A stretch of DNA of 64,000 bases, from assembly GCF_032854445.1 (NCBI RefSeq), contig NC_088300.1:13829570-13893569 (forward strand), in the 5' to 3' direction. The position numbers were made by a program, and so were the translations under genes. Shown in pieces: positions 38,120-49,525 of this stretch. The first letter of the stretch is position 1. Each line of letters begins with the position of its first letter. The DNA comes from Liolophura sinensis (lineage: Eukaryota > Mollusca > Polyplacophora > Chitonida > Chitonidae). Below the pieces are notes generated by a model. That model was not told the origin of the DNA. It made no database searches and worked only from the letters and a program-made list of their open reading frames with translations.

Positions 38120-38429
38120 GCGTAGGTGAAGAGGTTTAGCTTGCCATGTGTATGATTGAGGAGGTTAAGAATACTTAACACCGGTGACCGGTAGATGCGG
38201 GATTCAATCCCGAGTATAATATAGGCCTAGGTAAAGTCCGTAATTATGGTATATACTACCCGGGATACAATATGGCATGTCTCATTTTGTATCCCAGATA
38301 CTACTTGCTTGGAGCTCAGTACAGAAAAACAAGCTATGTACGTCTCCGTCAGGTAACATTATGATAAAAGAGAGACTAGCCATGTAGTGCATCATATGTG
38401 ATGCCTTCAGTAACGCTGTATACACGTAT

Positions 38430-38694
38430 ATATTTATTTATTTTATTGGTGTTTTACGCCATACTCAAGAGTATTTCACCTATACGATAGCGGTCAGCAT
38501 AATGGTGGGAGGAAATCAGTCAAAGCCCGAGGGAACCCACGACCAACTGCAGGTTGCTGCAAGACCTCACCACGTTCGTCCGGAGAGGAAACCAGCATGA
38601 GCTTGACTAGAACTCACACCGACCACACTAGTGGGAGGCTCCTGAGTCATTTGGACGCGCTGTCGGGCTAACCCCCTCGGCCACGGAGCACCCC
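38430..38694 (-). mobile_element. tRNA-headed SINE, family A, full length
   Basis: On the minus strand it has box A TGGCCGAGGGGGTTAGC, a variable-arm-like region, box B-like GTGAGTTCTAGTCAAGC, the family body, and tail CTTGAGTATGGCGTAAAACA plus AT-rich end. Confidence 0.92.
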
Positions 38695-38699
38695 CTACC

Positions 38700-40870
38700 C
38701 TCGTATACGTACACAATGAGGCACCTTAATTATTGTATTTCACCTAACGTTTAGCATTTTTCAAATGCCACATTTTGCTTGATTTTGATAGATTTATACA
38801 CGTTATCAGGCCTCTAAAAAGGTTTCTGTGAAGTTCGATTCATATTTTATCAGAATAACTTAAGCGGTGGCATTAAAAAAACCATGTTGTTTTTGTATGT
38901 TGTTTTTTTTTTGGCTATATTTTTTTCGATACATATTTTTTGATGTCTTTTTAAAATACATTTTTAAAAAGCAAACTTCGGGTGAAATTCAGTAATATGC
39001 ATGTCGACGTTGAGTTAAGCATACTGCATGTAAGGATACACAGTCGTGCATATTAAGACCAAAATATTTAACTCTTGAAAGCGATATTGGACCATATTCA
39101 AACGAATAGACACACTTGACTGCTGTCACATATGGTATATTTATCTCAGGTATACGACAACAATATATAAGAACTCAACCAATCAATTAAGCATCCCTTC
39201 AATAACTTAGCACCATGCATGCAATGGCAGACACAATTTCATAATCGCACAGGTAGTCATGCACGTCTAAAGGGGCCGTACCACATACATGTATACCCAT
39301 CGCTTAAAGTGTAAATGTGGTAATGAAACAATCACTCCGTCTATAGTTAATCTAGTGCAAGCGATATAGTTTCCAGGAACTCACGACGGCCTAACATACT
39401 TCGATCGATGGCCCCGTTTTCACTGTCCTCTGATAAGATGTGGTGATGTACAGTCCGTGTAAGGACAGCCCTGTATCTATAGTGACCATCAATTCATGGA
39501 AATCGCATATATAAAAGAGGAATTATCCGTTAGACTCCAGCGTTCAAAACGTCAAAACGTGCTGTGATTGGCTGAACAAGTCATGCACATCTATGAGCGT
39601 GCTGAGTATTGCGAGGGTATGTATAAATGCATACTGTATAGGGATCAAATCGTTAACATAGCAATTTACACATACGGTCGTATTTTAATTAGATTGTAGA
39701 AATAGATTATTTTTTATGGGTCATCATCATCCTTTTTATCTGGGCAGTTCCTATATGCCGATGCGATTTGCCGCACTGATTTGACTATAGTCGTATGAAA
39801 ATATAGGACAGACTGTATTTTGTAATGTTACATTCAATGCTATTTTGTTGCATTATGCCAAAATTATCACAAATCGTCCCATATAGACTTAAGCTGTGGC
39901 ATGTCATTATCAAACTATAGTGGACCGACCATTAGGGCCTGCCTATATAAAGGCGTAAATTCCTTAATATTCATCACCAATGTTGAGCACCGATAAAAGA
40001 TTTTCCTAAAAGGCCTAGAGTGTCGTTTCCGTCCAGATTTACAAAGTGCATCGCGTGAGATACAGAGAGGGATATACAATTAGAGGAGAAGAAAATTTAA
40101 ATATCAGTCAAATATCACTGAGAAGAGTGTGCATTTACTCGTGGGTGCATACCATAAAAAATTCTTATATGCACCTCAAGTTGATAAATTATAAATAAAG
40201 TCAGCACCAAAACCCGCTGTGGGCGACTCTATTTTACCTAATAACTAGTCCTGAAGTCGTCTGTGTTATGAGGAGAATTGCCGTCGGAAACGCTAAGTTG
40301 CAGGTCGTACATTTCTGGTGGAACTCTTCTTTCCAGCAGGTAGCGAACAGTTCAGTTCGTTTTCCGTTTGACGATCGGGAAACTGGAATGGTGGTGGTTG
40401 TGTTGGGGAGAATCGCAAAATTATGAAACAGGCACCACCAGTTATAAAAAAATGTGCTTTTTTCAGCCTATAGTGTCATGTTTTTTAAGCTTTCTCCTCC
40501 TTTAAAATTTACTACCGCCATAGGCCTATACATATGTCGCATATGCAGCGAATAAAATCTATTTGAAATCTGGCGAGATGACGTTCGTCAAGACCAGATG
40601 GGGTTGATCTGGCACAGTTTTATACTAAGGTCATGATGCAGACGTTATCACGTGACAGAGTTGTACTCTTCGGGAACAGCTTGTCTCTTAAAACTGAAAT
40701 GTTTCTACATATCATTATAATGCTAAATACAATACTTTGACAGCGGATGAAGAAGTAAAGCATTTATATAATGTTGTAAACTTTCTAAAGAGTTTTAATT
40801 TAACTTTACAAAAAGATCGGAAAATGTAATAATATAACACTTGTATGTCAAATTTACACTTTTACGGGAT
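38700..40870. other. Intergenic, nothing recognised
   Basis: AT-rich single-copy sequence. No exon, tandem repeat or recognisable mobile element. Confidence 0.5.
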
Positions 40871-40874
40871 ATGT

Positions 40875-41012
40875 TTAAGGGTTTAATACCGCCGTAACGG
40901 TGTTTGTTGTGTAACCCGATACCGCTGAACCTTGTTTTATACCGAGTCAAGTCCCAAGAATACGCATATTGGGTTGCACAAATAATACCGCTACGGCGAT
41001 CTTAAACCTTAA
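40875..41012. mobile_element. 138-bp MITE bounded by TTAA
   Basis: Both ends are TTAA. Inside them are imperfect inverted repeats of about 45 bases: left aggtttaat-type start then ccgccgtaacggtgtttgtt, right (minus strand) aggtttaagatcgccgtagc and ggtattatttgtgcaaccca. TTAA target duplications are typical of the piggyBac superfamily. The element is far too short to code. Confidence 0.75.
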
Positions 41013-41049
41013 TTATATGTTTAAAATTTTACAGTATAACATTATGTCG

Positions 41050-41192
41050 TAAGTGGGAAGATGTGCGAGCAATCTGCGGTTTATCAGGAATTTCCTGGTT
41101 TCCTCCCACCATAATGCTGGCCGCCGTCGTATGAGTGAAATATTCTTGAGTACGGCGCAAAACACCAATCAAATAAATAAGTAAATTCAATA
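41050..41192 (+). mobile_element. SINE family A, 5'-truncated copy
   Basis: Contains ctggtttcctcccaccataa, tgctggccgccgtcgtatga, the tail cttgagtacggcgcaaaaca and AAATAAATAAGTAAA. Confidence 0.88.
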
Positions 41193-41571
41193 TAATGTTA
41201 CAACTTTCAATTATTATATACGTGGCATAAAATTTGAAGACATTGGTACTCACATTTCACAGCACTTATCATGTATCATGCCAATATTTATAGACTTATA
41301 CAGACATTTGTTGACCTATTAACATTTGAGTTTTACGAGTGTATTGTATCAACGCCAATTTGGGACATCATGGATTCCTCGAGACACCTATAGATGCATT
41401 GTTGTCATGCATGGTAATGGTGCACGCATGCAATAGCAAAAAGCGATCGGCATGCACTTCCCATATAGTCGAATTGGAATCAAACAGAACATGCGCTATT
41501 TCATGCATGTCGTTGTAGCATTCGATAATTCGTATCATTCTATTCCAGCAGTCTGCATGCATGCGGATAGT

Positions 41572-41640
41572 TGTGGGTTTCCCATGTATTGTTTCCCAAG
41601 TCACGAGTGATATGTTCTTGAGTACGACGTAAAAGACCAA
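41572..41640 (+). mobile_element. SINE family A, internally deleted copy
   Basis: Starts gttgtgggtttcccatgtat and ends cttgagtacgacgtaaaaga. The central body is lost, and the next copy starts immediately after. Confidence 0.65.
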
Positions 41641-41756
41641 TGGTGGGTTTCCCCCGGCATCTGCCCGGTTTCCTCCCACCATAATGCTGGCGTATAAGTG
41701 ATGTACTCTGAGTACGGCATAAAACACCAGTCAAATAAGTAAATAAACAAATTTCC
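41641..41756 (+). mobile_element. SINE family A, 5'-truncated copy
   Basis: Contains ggtgggtttcccccggcatc, ggtttcctcccaccataatg, then the tail gagtacggcataaaacacca and AAATAAGTAAATAAA. It lies head to tail with the preceding copy, either as a nested insertion or a tandem duplication. Confidence 0.85.
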
Positions 41757-42211
41757 ATTTTCGAAGAGTCGAAACAACCTATCTCATGGTGTGAACGCGA
41801 CTTAACCAAGAAGTTATAGGCCTGAATCACTAACCTTCCATGCACATATGGCATGTGCCTATGCATATTGGCCTACAAGCATCTTCCGTCTAATGTCAAA
41901 GTTCATCAGTCAATGTTCACAAGTGACTTAACACAAATTTATGTCGCTGACCAGTAATAGAAGGTGTTCTTTCTTGTTTCTTATAACGTCTAATAATCCG
42001 TTGAGACATTGCTCAGTCTTTCAATAGCCAGGCGAATGTGGTACTGTGTTACTAACTTAAGGCAAATTTTAATCGACCACTCCGTATATGTGTCATCATT
42101 ATCACACTCTATTTCTTTCACACATGTACATATGCGATATGGTATTTGCTGTCTTCCTCGCCTACTGTTTGTTTGCCAATTTGTCTCGTAAGTCGAATAG
42201 GCTCAAAGCAC

Positions 42212-42395
42212 GACATTTTCGGTGGTTAGAGCGAAAATCGGGAGACCTTGGCTCAAACCCGGGTTGGCATATACCAAAGACTTTAAAATGGTACTTGTTG
42301 CTGCCTCCCTTTGTCTCATCACTGAGATGTTAGAGTAGGGAAACAGGACTATTCGGCCCGGCACTATTTTAATGTGACTGGATTATGTGTCATAT
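42212..42395 (+). mobile_element. SINE family B, 5' half
   Basis: The tRNA-like head has ggtggttagagcgaaaatcg and box B TTGGCTCAAACCCGGG. The body follows (gactttaaaatggtacttgt, agatgttagagtagggaaac), then the copy breaks off. A second family B copy starts within about 35 bases. Confidence 0.75.
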
Positions 42396-42429
42396 GTGGT
42401 TTATATATTTGGCATGATACTTCTGTTGC

Positions 42430-42735
42430 GACACGATCGCTTCGGTGGCTTTGTCCGCTTCCGAGTCGGGAGACCCCAGTCACACTAACGACTTTAAAAA
42501 TGGTACCTTTTGTTGCCTTGCGTGGCGACCACTGAGAGGTTAGAGCAAGGAAACGGGACTGTCAGTATAAGGTGACTCAGTGGGGGTGTCATGTCTGGTG
42601 TCTTCAAAACTGACTCGCCCTGCCACAAGAAGACACAATATATGCACACACCTAATGACTCCTCGTCGTCATATGACTGACAAATTGTTAAAAACGACGT
42701 AAAAACTCAATCATCTATACATACATACGCTCATA
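42430..42735 (+). mobile_element. tRNA-headed SINE, family B
   Basis: The head is partly decayed (gatcgcttcggtggctttgt, tcgggagaccccagtcacac). The body matches other B copies: gactttaaaaatggtacctt, gaccactgagaggttagagc, ctgccacaagaagacacaat, cctcgtcgtcatatgactga. The tail is aaaacgacgtaaaaactcaa, followed by (CATA)n. Confidence 0.8.
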
Positions 42736-43317
42736 CACACATACATAGCAAAGAACGACATAAAATGAAAACAGATGGAAATAAACCGCATGCTGAATCA
42801 TTCAACGTATAGTCTCACAGCTTGAGTGTCCTACGAATCCCGGACAGACTACTCTCTCAGTCATTTGACTTTTCCCGGAGCTTCCACCATTATGATAGAA
42901 AACCAGATCTATGGGATACTTTACAGCTCACCAGGTACAGGTATACGCGGAGTTCAAGCCATTTTAACACAGCCCTCGCTACCGGCAGCGGATGGGAGAT
43001 CAGCAGTAGAGGTTTTTCGTAGGCCTCTGTTGTCATGTGTACATGGGTTATGTCCCTTGATTTCTATTTTCTTATGTCATGTTCACAGTATTGCTGGACC
43101 ATCCATGCTAAAAAAAGCAGTTGGAATAATATTAAAAAAAAAACGAAGTGTACTTAAATTGAGATAATGTAATAAAAAATAGAATGGTATCAAGAGAAGT
43201 CAATCGTCTGAACTGAGGAAGAAGGAAAAAGAATAGAAGATAAATTTACATATAATACACTGGTATAGGTTTTTATGTGGTCGACTTTCGAGCTTGCGAA
43301 AGGAAATAATGTCACAT

Positions 43318-43573
43318 TAACAAAATTAATCTTTAAAATTTAACAGAGTCTATTGTCTGGGTGATGACAGAATGCATTCTGCTATTTTAACACAGTACTG
43401 TTTCACATTCAATATAATATCCCGTTGGTCTAATACAGTAGTTATGCTGATTTATAACATAATATGAGTGTTACATTTAACACACTAATCTGCCGAAATA
43501 ACAGAATTACATTCGAGCCTCATTCAGATAAGAGACTTGCTGCTAAATTTAACAGATTAATTTTTTTCAGTGT
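43318..43573. mobile_element. Palindromic MITE-1, full copy
   Basis: Shares the internal words gtctgggtgatgacagaatg and ataacagaattacattcgag in inverted arrangement and ends aacagattaatttttttcag TG, followed by TA. The left end is more diverged. Confidence 0.8.
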
Positions 43574-46297
43574 ACACAGAAAAAAAGCGTGACGTATTCA
43601 CATGACGCGTTTATTTTTAAATGTTAATAACTTCTTTCAAAACATTTGTGTTATGAAACAAATCACTGCCAGTTACGAAAAAGTATCAGCGTTGTGAAAA
43701 AATCGGAAGAGTTTTATTTGAAATACGCGTGAGTGTCAATTCTGCGTTTTTATTTGTTCCACAATCCTCTACATAGCGTTAGCGTTTTGAAACAAACGCT
43801 CACAAAACCTTCACTTGACGTGCATGTGCTTTAATCACAGCTAAGTTAATCCTCTACATTTTACTGTTAAACACCAAACAGGTGAAAAGTAAAACGCGTT
43901 CTCCATCTCAATTGCGACGGTGATGGCAAATTAAACGTCTGGGACTTTTGGCTTGACCCGATCTGTGCGTATATAATGTAAACACTAACGTTGATCAAGC
44001 TTTTGATTTTTATCAACATTCACTCCCCTGTCCATGGTAGATGGCGCTATCATGACACGAAACGTCATAAAAAAAACGGATGGGTTTTTCTAACACTGTG
44101 TTACCACTTTTCAAAACACGACCTTTTTTCAGAAAAAAAATTTCACTGTTTCGGGAAATGGCTTGAGTTACATGGAAGTCTCAAGCCAGCGCGTTTGTTA
44201 TTACAGTAAAAACTGGCGTGTTTTTTTGCGACGTGATAAACTTTGACTGCGCATGCGATTTAATTTGTCATTGTCTGTTGTTTGCATGGATGTAGTTCGT
44301 GGTGAAATTCAGTTGTTACGAAGTTTTACAGCTGACCAGTCCAGTTGTAGACTTGTAGTCCAGTGATCATATGAACATTTTAAGATACTTATTCTTTGCC
44401 AGGTGGATCTGAGTAACCCGCGAATCTACTCTCAACTTTTGGTATTGTGCCAGGAAGTTGTTGTCCAGGAAACATCCATCAAACAAAGGTCTTCAAAGTT
44501 ATTGAAATAAATTACCCATGGAACTAAAAACATTTCTCCGAGAATAACTGACCATTTTATTATTTTAGGCACATGTGCTGTTCATTTTACAAAATTTACA
44601 TTCGAAGTGCGCTGATAACCTAAATAATGTATTCAGTTTCAGTTCAAATTGCACAAACGTTCTTACTTCTGGTTATTAATTACCGTATTCCCATTCGGCA
44701 GAACGCGTTTATTTGTATTGCATGGGCTGTCATTTTCATCCCAGCGCACACAGACAACATTTGTTCTCCAAAGCAGAAAATCTCTTTGACCGATGATGTT
44801 TTGTCGCCACAGTCTTCAAAAACGGGCAACATTTTCAGAGGTAGCTGATAATCCGAATCATGAATCGGGGCCGGTAAATCCTATTTTCGGCAACAAATGT
44901 TGTTCGTCTGCAGTGGGCTTTATATGATTAACGGTGCGCTGAATCGATTCTGATTAGCTGACGCATCAGTTCCGATGTATTACATTTAAATTCACGCTGA
45001 CTTCACTTGTACAGTATGGATAAATCAGTTTAACAACAAATAGGAGTCGATTAGGGCTAAGGTATTGCAGTTTACTGTGTTGTATATTGGTACAAAATTC
45101 AATACTCTTCAGGACTTCTGCATGTTTCAAAACTAGCGCAATCCCATCTATCACATGACATGTAGGTTTTACTTTGTTACATTCTTGAACAACGCTATTT
45201 AACACATGACATGTTTTTTAAAAACTAAAAGATGTTTACCTTTTGACAGCAAACCTGATTAAATGGATGTGTTTTCTTATAAAACTGACGTCTTTCAGGA
45301 AAACACTTTCTGAAACATGACATGTTTTATAGAAACAAATGACAAGTCTAATAAGTGTGTCTGCACCTAATCGCGTCACGCGTTTTTTACTAAAAACAGG
45401 ACCGATATGGAGAGAAACGCGACCGTCATTATACTCAAGCTACCAGTGTTTTGCAGTAAAATTGTTGGCCATTTTACAATTAAGCACATTTTTTTTAACT
45501 TAACACGGTGGACGTTTTCTCTAAATTACGTGCTTTTCGAACATGTTATTGTTTTCTTCAGAAACACAAAGACATGTCTATTAAGTGTGTCTGGTGGGTG
45601 TTTTTGAAACGTCATATTTTAAACACCCAATATTTACTGTGTACCTGTCTTGCTTCTGGACAAATTGGTTCTCACGTGACCAATGATCAAGCAGCAATTA
45701 TATTTTCAAGGGACTCACCACATGCAAGCATACACATCATGCGGCAACCAAAATGCAGATGGCACTGGCTAATTCAATCTTAGTCTAATCATATTTTGTC
45801 CATTTCCAATCTTTTCAATTAAGGCTCCTGTTTTCTACCGCGAGTGAGTGGGTCAAGCCGTGTATAATTCGATTACTGATTACTAGGATAGAGATTTTAG
45901 CATTCATCTTCGCCCCGAAATACTCCCATGACTAGCTGTGTAACGCATGGGGTTTCATTAGACTTATACCCTTCTCATGATATATACACGTGGCTGGTTT
46001 CCTCCCGACGTCGCTATGCTCTTATAACTCTTAATAACGATTATGCTCTTCGCCGTCGTGAAAGTAAAATATTCTTGAGTACGCTGTAAATATGGGAACG
46101 TCAGTAATGGAGCACTGTAGTTGTATATTGATAAGGACATTTCAGTGAACTGATTGTCTGATCATTTGTTATCTTGACAACAAACCATAAAACACTGCTC
46201 ATGTGGCTGAATCAATGGATGAAATCTTCAGACCACACAAAAATAATAAGATCTGATAATTTAAAGCTTTAATGTATTCATTATTGTCGTATATTTT
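43574..46297. other. Intergenic, no gene recognised
   Basis: A recurring acatgacatgt palindrome occurs at 45153, 45204 and 45315, and several acgcgttt words are scattered across 43.6-45.5 kb. This may be an old, diverged repeat. No exon is supported. A degenerate SINE lies at 45990-46088. Confidence 0.4.
45990..46088 (+). mobile_element. Degenerate SINE family A tail
   Basis: Contains gtggctggtttcctcccgac, cgccgtcgtgaaagtaaaat and attcttgagtacgctgtaaa, with an unrelated insertion in the middle. Confidence 0.6.
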
Positions 46298-46475
46298 TTT
46301 ATTTAATTATTTGATTGGTATTTCCGTCATACAGTCATTATGCTATAGCATTATATAGTGGGGAGAAACTGGACTCGACACCTACGACCATGCGCAGATT
46401 GCTAGAAAATCTCCCCACGTATGACAAGAGAGGAAGCCAGCCAGAGCTAGACAAACTCATACAAAGTCGTTAGGG
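46298..46475 (-). mobile_element. SINE family A, 5'-truncated, diverged
   Basis: On the plus strand: ttatttgattggtatttccg, cgaccatgcgcagattgcta, agaggaagccagccagagct. The head is missing. Confidence 0.75.
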
Positions 46476-46871
46476 TTTTATTGTCAGGATTTTTTAAGCG
46501 AACGCAATGGGGTAAGGTTGGTGATTTCAAGGGAAACCGAAATGCTTGGAACGAACCATCACCCTTAAACAGGTGCCGGACAAACCTCCTCACTCAAGAC
46601 CCCAGCCACATCTCCTGTGACCTCATTTTTTCTCAAGTCGGTCGGCCGTGTGAAGAACAACGCGTTAACTCAGTGACCATGAGAGGGTCCAGAGAAAATA
46701 TTCGAAAATGATTGGCATATTGACTATAAACGAATCCAAAACACTGTCATCTGAATATACACTGTAAATGTAGTAGAATGCGTGACCATAGGAAAATTGT
46801 CTGCATGCACCCATGGTTGGCTAGAGAAAGCATATACAAAATGGCAATCTCTATTACTGCATTGAACAGAT
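46476..46871. promoter_or_regulatory. Non-repetitive GC-richer block (46540-46700), possible regulatory DNA
   Basis: A block with an E-box (CAGGTG) and low repeat content lies between two mobile elements. The open frame through it has no recognisable domain. Suggested as a conserved-element candidate only. Confidence 0.25.
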
Positions 46872-47099
46872 ACTAAAACATCCGAGTGTTGCTAGAATAT
46901 ATTCTGTTAATTTAACATAATACTTTGTCATATTCAACATAATACTCTGTTAGTCTAATAGAATCTTTATGTTGAATTGATAGAATATGAGAGCTACATG
47001 TAACTGAATAATCTGTTGCAATAGCAGAATACATTCTATCGTCACTCAGACAAGAGACTTTTCTGTCAAAATTAACAGATTAAGTTTTTGGGTGTTGCA
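46872..47099. mobile_element. Palindromic MITE-1, 5'-truncated copy
   Basis: Lacks the left terminal repeat, starting near gtgttgctagaatatattct. It keeps the central aatagaatctttatgttgaa and the right end aaaattaacagattaagttt. Confidence 0.75.
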
Positions 47100-48066
47100 T
47101 GTGTCGACGAGATCGTGTAAATATAGGTTAATTCACGGAACCGGCTGAGCGTCTTCCAGAAAACATTATATACATCTTATACAAAGTGAAAAAAGCAGAA
47201 CAAATTGAGCTTAAATCTCCCCATTGTTTATTGTTATTAAGTTTAGAGTCTCGCCCATTTGAACACCTGTGAATACTTTTGATACCGTCCAAGCACTGAT
47301 TAGGGTCACAGCCAGGTCGTGGAGAGCTGGAACTAACGGCGGAAAGAGCACATCTCGGGCACCCACCTCTCGATGGCCCGATTCAGGGATGTTGATTAAA
47401 TTAACGGCGTGGCTTTAATCCGGGTCAAGATGACATGAACGGACCCTCCCATTGGCTTACATACGATAATTACAATGGAGCTCGCTCCAAACTGCAGGCA
47501 ACTCCCAGCTGATGGGAGTTATTAAACGTGCCTGCATTGCTAAATTTATCAGCTTTGAAATTCAACCTATGAATCAATTTATGAAAAGTATAACCCATAA
47601 ATGCAGGATCTACAATATACACGGAAGAAAAAAAAAGAAAACAATATCCAGTTTTTATCAAGTATACATTCATGAGAATCAATTCAGTTGACTTCAGGTG
47701 GTAGGCTAGTCCTGTACACACAGATCTATATATAGGGCCTACGGATGTCGCATTGTTCCGTCTGTAACATGGCATATGTGTTCTGTGCTTCAGAAGTGAA
47801 AAGTAATATAAATGTAATTTCCCACGAGTCGAAAAAATACACAAAATGACAGAAATGACCAAGGGTTATACTGGCGCTACATACCGGTATATGAATATAG
47901 ATGTGGAAAGAGCACACATGATGTAATATTTTTTGAGTTAGGCTATATGCTTGTCGTTTGAAGTTCTATATGCCATACATATGTATACACTGAATTTAAT
48001 TTAACTTGAGTCTCTTTATAAAATGGGTGTGTTGATTTAAGATTAATTAAGTTATTTCACTGAAGT
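47100..48066. other. Intergenic with a GC-richer block at 47275-47465
   Basis: The block contains AT-core homeodomain-type words (gttgattaaattaac and tttaatcc) in otherwise GC-rich, non-repetitive sequence, which is suggestive of an enhancer. A minus-strand open frame of 130 codons (47470-47862) has no recognisable domain and is probably chance. Confidence 0.35.
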
Positions 48067-48420
48067 GTGGTGGGTCGCTTCGCTGGCCTAATGGTTAGAG
48101 CTTCCGCCGCGAAGTTGGGAGACCAAGGGTCAAACCACGGTCACGCCAAAGACTAAAAATGGTATTTGTTGGTGCCTCCTTCGTTGCTCAGTAACGAGAG
48201 GTTACAGCTGTTGGCGCCCTGTCAGTATAATGTAACTAGATGGGGTGTCATGTCTGGTGTCTACGGCATGGTACCTCAGTGGCGACAGCACTTAGCACAG
48301 AGGACTCGCTCTGCCACAAGAAGACACAGTATATGTAGACTTACACACTCCCAATGCCTCCTCGTCGTCATATGACTGAAAAATTCTTCAGTGCGACGTA
48401 AAGCCCAAAGCACAATACAT
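48067..48420 (+). mobile_element. tRNA-headed SINE, family B, full length
   Basis: The clearest family B copy. The head gggtcgcttcgctggcctaa has box A TGGCCTAATGGTTAGAG and box B AGGGTCAAACCACGG. The body carries gccacaagaagacacagtat and cctcgtcgtcatatgactga, and the tail is aaattcttcagtgcgacgta then aagcccaaagcac. Confidence 0.9.
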
Positions 48421-48540
48421 ACTGATGCGTGTTAAACGTTTTCAAAGCTTAATATAATGCATGTATATTGCGTATGGCCTAAATATTGAAATTGCTACAG
48501 CTTTGTTTTAACTATTCCAAAGCTAAGCTGGACATTCCTA

Positions 48541-49206
48541 CCGTTACGCCCAGCTTCGCTCATATGGACTTTCACTCAGACAAATTCACAAAAAAACCCT
48601 GGCTCGAGCCCTACCTTTTGCTATACACCCATTCACTCATACGAACAAACCGTGAACATGTCAAAGCCGGCATCGGTAAACCATCTTTCAACAGTAATCC
48701 AGCCGTTTAAACTTTTGAATCGTACGAACCAAAGTAACGTGCGCCATGTTTGGATTTTTTTTCACCTTCGGGCAGGGTGATGGGCCGCGAAAATTTGATC
48801 TTACCCAACATTCAGTGTACAGGGCATGCAGTTCTTAAAGGAGAACCCCAACGCCTTTATTTTCGTACTAACTGTTCCACAGACAACATTTTTGCTATGT
48901 TAACATGTAAACTGCATTTTAAAAAATTGCATGCCCTGTAAACAGAAATTTTCGCGGCCCATCACCGAGCTCGAAATTAAAAATCCAAACATAGCGCACG
49001 TTACCGTGGTTTACTCGATTCAAGCGTTTATACGGCTGGATTACTGTTGAAAGATGGTTTACAGATGCTGGCTTTGACATGTTTATGGTTTGTTCGTATC
49101 AGGGAATGGGTGGATAGCAAAAATAAGGCAGGGTTCGGGCCGTTTTCTTTTTTTTGGTGAAATTGTTTGTGTCGATGTCCATATAAGCGAAGCTGGGCGT
49201 TACGAA
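48541..49206. mobile_element. Foldback element with about 270-bp inverted arms
   Basis: The left arm starts cgttacgcccagcttcgctc and the right arm ends agcgaagctgggcgttacg. Within the arms, caaagccggcatcggtaaac and catctttcaacagtaatcca are mirrored by the right arm. Mirrored open frames on opposite strands share SLIRTNxxHVKAxIxKPSFN, a consequence of the palindrome. The inner junctions (gggcatgcagttcttaaa and ttgcatgccctgtaa) are also inverted. No transposase is present, so it is non-autonomous. Confidence 0.8.
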
Positions 49207-49525
49207 ACGCATCAGGGCTGTGTTTTAACACACAATGTGCAAAATAGGCCTACACGTATATAGGTGTACCCCATTTCAACTCGAGGTCCAAAATATATCC
49301 AAAAGTTTCTCAAAAGCAGCACCACATTTATTTATCAAGACACAGACAGTGTTCAAAACGTCAGTCTTATCGCCTTGACTAAATTTGTATCAAAGTACTC
49401 GCTTGTAGATGAGTGTAATAATTAACGTCTCATGTTTTTTCCCCAGTCATATCGTAGTTGCCTCCCCTAGTTTAACTCTCGTTTCCCTTTCAGAAAAGGC
49501 GTGAAAGGCACATGTTGTGAACAAG
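49207..49525 (+). promoter_or_regulatory. Probable 5' flank of claudin-like gene
   Basis: Single-copy sequence between the foldback element and the first coding exon. A pyrimidine run ending cag (near 49492) precedes the exon, so an upstream non-coding exon is possible. No TATA box or CpG cluster is seen. Confidence 0.3.

Noticed and set aside
48486-49231. Two similar proteins on opposite strands as a divergent gene pair
   Set aside because: Their similarity is explained by the long inverted arms of a foldback element. There is no independent coding evidence.
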